This document shows positions 59,646-64,000 of a stretch of 64,000 bases of DNA, one piece after another; the first letter of the stretch is position 1, and each line of letters starts with the position of its first letter. The notes under the pieces were generated by a model. The model was not told the origin of the DNA, made no database searches, and saw only the letters and a list, made by a program, of their open reading frames with translations. Source of the DNA: Erodium maritimum (Eukaryota; Streptophyta; Magnoliopsida; Geraniales; Geraniaceae); assembly GCA_963921825.1 (NCBI GenBank), contig OY997588.1:120723329-120787328 (forward strand). Reading direction: 5' to 3'. The position numbers were made by a program, and so were the translations under genes.

Positions 59646-62600
59646 ATGCCTGTTGGTGAGGCTTTTCTCTCCGCTTTCCTCCAAGTGCTCTTTGACAGGT
59701 TGGCTTCGCGCGAGTTCATAGGGTTGCTGCATGGTCGAAGGCATGATGAATCACTGGAAAAACTGAAGATTACTCTGCTAACTGTTACTGCGGTGCTCAA
59801 TGATGCTGAGGAGAAGCAGTTTAACAGTCAAGCAGTGGAGAAGTGGTTGCACATGGCTAAAGATGCTCTCTATGATGCAGAGGATGTCCTGGACGAGTTG
59901 GCTACTGAAGCTCTGAAATGTAAATGGGAAGTTGAGAATCAAACTAGTGCTAATCAGGTACGCAATCGCCTTATGTCTGCAACCCTCAGTCATTTTAGCA
60001 GAAGTATAGAATCCAAGATCAAGAAGATAACCGAAAGGCTAGAGTATGTAGCCAAGTATAAAAATGTCCTTGGCCTGAAAGATTCTGTTGGGGGGAGATT
60101 TCCCGGAGTCAAACAACGATTACCAACAACTTCGTTGATAGACGAGTCTAGTGTTTATGGTAGAAATCATGATAAAGAAGTCATAGTTGAGCAGCTACTA
60201 AGAGATGATATGTGTAATAACAAGGTGGGCCTGGTGACTATTGCTGGTATGTGTGGTGTTGGCAAGACAACCCTTGCGCAGTTTGTGTACAATGATGGTA
60301 GAGTGGAAGAGCATTTTGATTTGAGAGTTTGGGTATGTGTGTCTGATCATTTTGATGTGGTGAGGATAACGAAAACAATTCTCAAGTCTGTAACCTCAAG
60401 AAGTGCAGATTTTGACGACTTGAATTTGCTTCAAGTCACTCTCAAAGAAAAGCTAGTTGGGAAGAAGTTTTTGCTTGTGCTAGACGATGTCTGGAAGAGG
60501 AGAAACAATGATTGGGATCTTTTGTGGAATCCATTGAAAGCAGGGGCGAGGGGAAGTAAAATACTAGTAACTACTCGGGATCAAGACGTGGCATCAAGCA
60601 TGGGCACCGTTCCAGGCCATCACTTGGGTGGTTTATCATTTGAGGATTGTTGGTCAGTGTTTGTAAGTCAAGCATTTGAGCATAGGGACATACAAGTCCA
60701 TCCAGATTTGGAGGCGATTGGTAAGGAGATTGTGAGGAAGTGTGAAGGCTCACCCTTGGCAGCGAAGAGACTTGGAGTCCTGTTGCGCTCCAGACAAGAG
60801 GAGTATGAGTGGAAAGACATATTGAATAGGAAAATGTGGGATCTACCAGATGATGAAAGTGACATCCTTCAGAGCCTTAGATTAAGCTATTATCATCTTC
60901 CTGTGCATTTGAAGATGTGTTTTGCATACTGCTCCGTGTTCCCTAGAGACTACGAGTTTGACAAGGATTCACTTGTTTTGTTATGGGTTGCAGAAGGCTT
61001 GGTGCAGCAGCCAAAAGGAAGTAGAAGATTAGAAGAAGTAGGTTGCAAGTACTTTGACGAGCTGGTCTCAAGATCATTCTTTCAACAATCCTTTCAAAAC
61101 AAATCTCTGTTTAAAATGCATGGCCTCATCAAAGATCTGGCCGATTTTGTTGCTGGGGAGTTTTGTTTTGTATTAGAGGACAGAGTGAGGGAAGGTAACG
61201 GAAACATTGATTTTGACAAGGCTCGCCATTTCTGTTACATCAGAAGCAACCGTGATCTGCTCACAAAATTTGAGGCTTTCAAAGGAGTCAAATGCTTACG
61301 CACCTTCCTACCACTGGATCCAACAGGCAGAGTTGGAATCAGCTATATGCCCAACATTGTCCCTCAAGATCTCTTGCCAAAGTTAAGGTACTTAAGGTCT
61401 CTATCTTTCAATTCTTGTCGCATAACCGAACTGCCCGACTCTGTTGGGGACTTGAAACATTTGCGGTATCTGGATCTTTCCTACACAGCAATCATAAAGC
61501 TTCCTGATACAGTCAGTACTCTGTACAATCTACAAATGTTGATCTTGGAACAATGTTGCTCCCTCACCAAATTGCCCATGGAGATGGGAAATCTGACTAG
61601 CCTGCGTCACCTTAGGATTAGCGGAAGCAAATTAAGAGAGATGCCACTAAACATGTGCAGACTGAAGAATCTGCAGACCTTGTCTAATTTTGTTGTGGGT
61701 AAAGATAGTGGATCAGGAATTAATGACTTGGGAAACATGATGCAACTTCGTGGAGAACTTGTTGTTTCGGGACTGCAAAATGTGGCCAGTTTCATGGATG
61801 CAGTGGAGGCCAATTTAAAGGATAAAGAGGAACTTGATCAGTTGGTGCTACAATGGAGTAACAATTTTGAGGGTCCAATATATGATGCAGACAAGGAGGA
61901 ATGGAATGATCTCTCCATAGAGGCTGTTGAACCTCGTATTGCTGAGTTAACACTGCAACGAAATAACAGCCTTGACGAGTCAAGAAATGAAAGAGTTGAA
62001 ACAGATGTACTCGAGGTGCTTCAGCCACACAAAAATGTAAAGCAACTTGTGATCGAAGACTATGGAGGGACAAGGTTTCCTATTTGGATTTCCTCTCCTA
62101 TGTTCTCTCGAATAGTACTTCTAAAACTCAGTAACTGCAGAAGGTGTACATGCTTACCTTCACTTGGGCAGCTTCCCTCTCTCAAAGACCTAACTGTTGA
62201 AGGAATGGAAAGAGTAACAAAGGTGGGCTCTGAGTTCTATGGAGATAGGCATTCCCCGGTTCTGCCTTTTCCATCATTGGAGAATTTAAGGATTGATGGC
62301 ATGTCAAAATGGGTTGAATGGTCCCCAGGAGTTAACTTTCATCACCTGCAAAAGCTTGAAATAGAGAATTGTCCTAAGCTAAAAAAGTTCTCCCATTCGT
62401 TCCCAGCCTTGACAAAAATGAGCATTAATGGGTGTGAAGAACTGGCAGCTCTCCATGAGTCAGCTAATGGAAGCATAGGCATTGAATACCCTTCCCTCTT
62501 GGAGCTCTCTATAAGGGCATGTCCAAACCTGATGGAACTACCCAGCCTATTCCCTTCCCTTGAAACGCTTGAGATGAATGGATGTGAAGGTTTGGCAGAG

Positions 62601-63890
62601 CTTCCAAGGCTTCCGTTGATCCGTGAGTTAGAACTAAACAAGTGCAGCAAGGAGGTCTTACAAAGTATAGTTGGACTAGCCTCGCTTACCTACTTGCGCC
62701 TTTGTCAAATCTCCCAGCTCAACTATCTGGATGAAGGCTTCTTTGAACAACTGACAGGTCTCGAAGAGTTACAGTTAGCTCAGATTGGAGAGCTATTGTC
62801 TTTGTCCGATGAAAGTGGGTTGCAAGAACTCACTTGTCTTCAGAGGTTGGAAATTTCAGGCTGTCCCTGTTTAAAAGAACTGCCACAAAGCTGGCACAAG
62901 CTCTCATCACTTAAGGAGCTGAGGGTTTGGGATTGTCCTTCTCTGGTATGCTTCCCTGTATCAGGCTTGCCATCCACAGTTTCTAGTCTTGAGATCAAGG
63001 ACTGTGAGCTTCTTAAGTTTCTACCTGAGTGGCTGACATATAACAATAAAAAGCCTACCTCGCTCGAATGCTTGGTTATTGAGAACTGCTCGTCTCTCAA
63101 GTCATTGCCAACAGGAGAGCTGCCCAACACCCTGAAAGTACTTCAAATCCAGAACTGTGCCAATATGGAGTCCCTTCCAGTGGCAATGATACCCATTAAT
63201 ACATCTCTTGAAGTCTTCAAATTTTCAGGGTGTCATTCTATTGTGTCCTTCCCAAAAGTTATGTTTCAGCTGCCTGCAGTCCTGAAGATCAAGCAACTTA
63301 TTATCTGTGATTTTTTGAACCTCGTGTCCTTACCCAAAGGCCTACACAACCTCGTGTATTTGGATCACTTGGAAGTAGCTGACTGCCCGATTCTTCAGTC
63401 TTTTCCAAGACCTGGCCTTCCCAAGTCGATGAAATCACTCAGAATATCAAACTGTGTGAATCTGAAGCTCCTTCCGGATGAAATGTACAGCCTCACATCT
63501 CTTGAAGAACTCTGCATTGATGGTTGCACCAACCTTATGTCATTTCCAGAGGGAGGGTTACCTACCAATATAGTTTCACTGTCGGTTTTGGATTGTGAGA
63601 ATCTAAGGCCCTCGTACGAGTGGGGGATGCACAGACTCACTTCTCTCGCAGACTTTTGTTATGGTGGGTGTGTGGGGTTAGTCTCGTTTCCTGATGAGTG
63701 GCTGCTGCCAACCAGCTTGTCTTCTTTCCGTCTTCAGCGTTTGCCAAATCTTGAAGCCCTACCCAAGGGACTCAAAAATCTTGTGTCTAGTGAAAGTCTG
63801 GAGATATGGGAATGTGACCGCCTCCAGATCTTGCCTGAAAATGAACAGCCTCAGTTTCTCCAGCCTCTTACGTTCTGGAATGTTCTCTGA
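59646..63890 (+). CDS. CC-NB-LRR disease resistance protein, RPP13-like 1 type
   Basis: Single exon, 1414 residues, a usual length for this class. An Rx-type coiled coil (1-140) includes EDVLDELA (79-86, EDVID-like). NB-ARC motifs: P-loop GMCGVGKTT (201-209), RNBS-A FDLRVWVCVS (224-233), kinase 2 KFLLVLDDVW (274-283), RNBS-B GSKILVTTR (303-311), GSPLAAK (368-374), RNBS-D CFAYCSVFP (425-433), MHGLIKDLA (491-499). From about 560 to the end are many irregular LRRs. The protein would sense pathogen effectors in the cytoplasm and trigger cell death. Departures from consensus: MHD is MHG, GLPL is GSPL, and the second glycine of the P-loop is Cys. No stops. The start is the first ATG, giving a normal N-terminus. 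No neighbouring NLR copy lies in the window. Confidence 0.95.
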   Translation: MPVGEAFLSAFLQVLFDRLASREFIGLLHGRRHDESLEKLKITLLTVTAVLNDAEEKQFNSQAVEKWLHMAKDALYDAEDVLDELATEALKCKWEVENQTSANQVRNRLMSATLSHFSRSIESKIKKITERLEYVAKYKNVLGLKDSVGGRFPGVKQRLPTTSLIDESSVYGRNHDKEVIVEQLLRDDMCNNKVGLVTIAGMCGVGKTTLAQFVYNDGRVEEHFDLRVWVCVSDHFDVVRITKTILKSVTSRSADFDDLNLLQVTLKEKLVGKKFLLVLDDVWKRRNNDWDLLWNPLKAGARGSKILVTTRDQDVASSMGTVPGHHLGGLSFEDCWSVFVSQAFEHRDIQVHPDLEAIGKEIVRKCEGSPLAAKRLGVLLRSRQEEYEWKDILNRKMWDLPDDESDILQSLRLSYYHLPVHLKMCFAYCSVFPRDYEFDKDSLVLLWVAEGLVQQPKGSRRLEEVGCKYFDELVSRSFFQQSFQNKSLFKMHGLIKDLADFVAGEFCFVLEDRVREGNGNIDFDKARHFCYIRSNRDLLTKFEAFKGVKCLRTFLPLDPTGRVGISYMPNIVPQDLLPKLRYLRSLSFNSCRITELPDSVGDLKHLRYLDLSYTAIIKLPDTVSTLYNLQMLILEQCCSLTKLPMEMGNLTSLRHLRISGSKLREMPLNMCRLKNLQTLSNFVVGKDSGSGINDLGNMMQLRGELVVSGLQNVASFMDAVEANLKDKEELDQLVLQWSNNFEGPIYDADKEEWNDLSIEAVEPRIAELTLQRNNSLDESRNERVETDVLEVLQPHKNVKQLVIEDYGGTRFPIWISSPMFSRIVLLKLSNCRRCTCLPSLGQLPSLKDLTVEGMERVTKVGSEFYGDRHSPVLPFPSLENLRIDGMSKWVEWSPGVNFHHLQKLEIENCPKLKKFSHSFPALTKMSINGCEELAALHESANGSIGIEYPSLLELSIRACPNLMELPSLFPSLETLEMNGCEGLAELPRLPLIRELELNKCSKEVLQSIVGLASLTYLRLCQISQLNYLDEGFFEQLTGLEELQLAQIGELLSLSDESGLQELTCLQRLEISGCPCLKELPQSWHKLSSLKELRVWDCPSLVCFPVSGLPSTVSSLEIKDCELLKFLPEWLTYNNKKPTSLECLVIENCSSLKSLPTGELPNTLKVLQIQNCANMESLPVAMIPINTSLEVFKFSGCHSIVSFPKVMFQLPAVLKIKQLIICDFLNLVSLPKGLHNLVYLDHLEVADCPILQSFPRPGLPKSMKSLRISNCVNLKLLPDEMYSLTSLEELCIDGCTNLMSFPEGGLPTNIVSLSVLDCENLRPSYEWGMHRLTSLADFCYGGCVGLVSFPDEWLLPTSLSSFRLQRLPNLEALPKGLKNLVSSESLEIWECDRLQILPENEQPQFLQPLTFWNVL

Positions 63891-64000
63891 GGTCATGTAG
63901 TTTTCATGAATGGTGAGATTATTTCCTTCTTTTCTGATTCTTAAACGTGGTTCAGAAATGGCACTCTCATGAGAATCAGCTGATGGATCTTTTTAGGTTT

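Overview
The window is nuclear DNA from a flowering plant, most likely a eudicot. The evidence is spliced genes with GT-AG introns, an Arabidopsis-like type-A response regulator of the ARR8/ARR9 clade, a homologue of the F-box/SNF2 protein At3g54460, a CC-NB-LRR resistance gene of the RPP13-like-1 type, and dense plant transposons. The species cannot be named from the sequence alone.

Three host genes look intact: the type-A response regulator (5671-6442, +, one intron), an eight-exon F-box/CW-zinc-finger/SNF2 ATPase (20121-26595, -, 1341 residues predicted) and a single-exon NLR (59646-63890, +, 1414 residues). They are unrelated in function (cytokinin signalling, chromatin or DNA translocation, pathogen sensing) and are separated by transposon-filled DNA.

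Region by region: 1-5060 holds degraded non-LTR (LINE) ORF1 fragments and a small hAT-like element. 5.4-6.4 kb is the response regulator. 7.1-17.4 kb is a LINE graveyard with several copies on both strands, including a nearly complete zinc-knuckle ORF1 broken by one frameshift and an ORF2 with endonuclease and reverse transcriptase. 17.6-19.1 kb is a TIR element carrying a GC-rich, gene-like fragment (candidate Pack-MULE). 20.1-26.6 kb is the SNF2 gene, with a Mutator-like MITE in its last intron. 27.0-29.0 kb is a PIF/Harbinger element with TTA target duplications. 29.55-41.35 kb is a full-length Ty3/gypsy element of Tekay/Del type, flanked by TGCGG, that splits a MYB/SANT-like PIF-associated ORF. 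43.3-56.6 kb is a large Mutator-like element (MULE). Inside one of its introns sits a hAT element (8-bp duplication CTTTTAAC), and inside that a solo LTR of the same gypsy family (5-bp duplication CTATA). Near its right end, in antisense, the MULE also carries a two-exon GRF zinc-finger/coiled-coil pseudogene. 58.8-59.25 kb is a second Mutator-like MITE, related to the one in the SNF2 gene, close upstream of the NLR.

No CRISPR, operon, tRNA or rRNA was seen. The most unusual structures are the tandem exon-intron repeats in the MULE transposase gene, the antisense GRF gene inside the MULE, the candidate Pack-MULE, an inverted repeat rich in type-B ARR binding motifs just upstream of the response regulator, a GC-AG intron in the SNF2 gene, and altered NB-ARC motifs (MHG, GSPL, GMCG) in the NLR. 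All exon boundaries, repeat ends and family assignments were read by eye without database searches.
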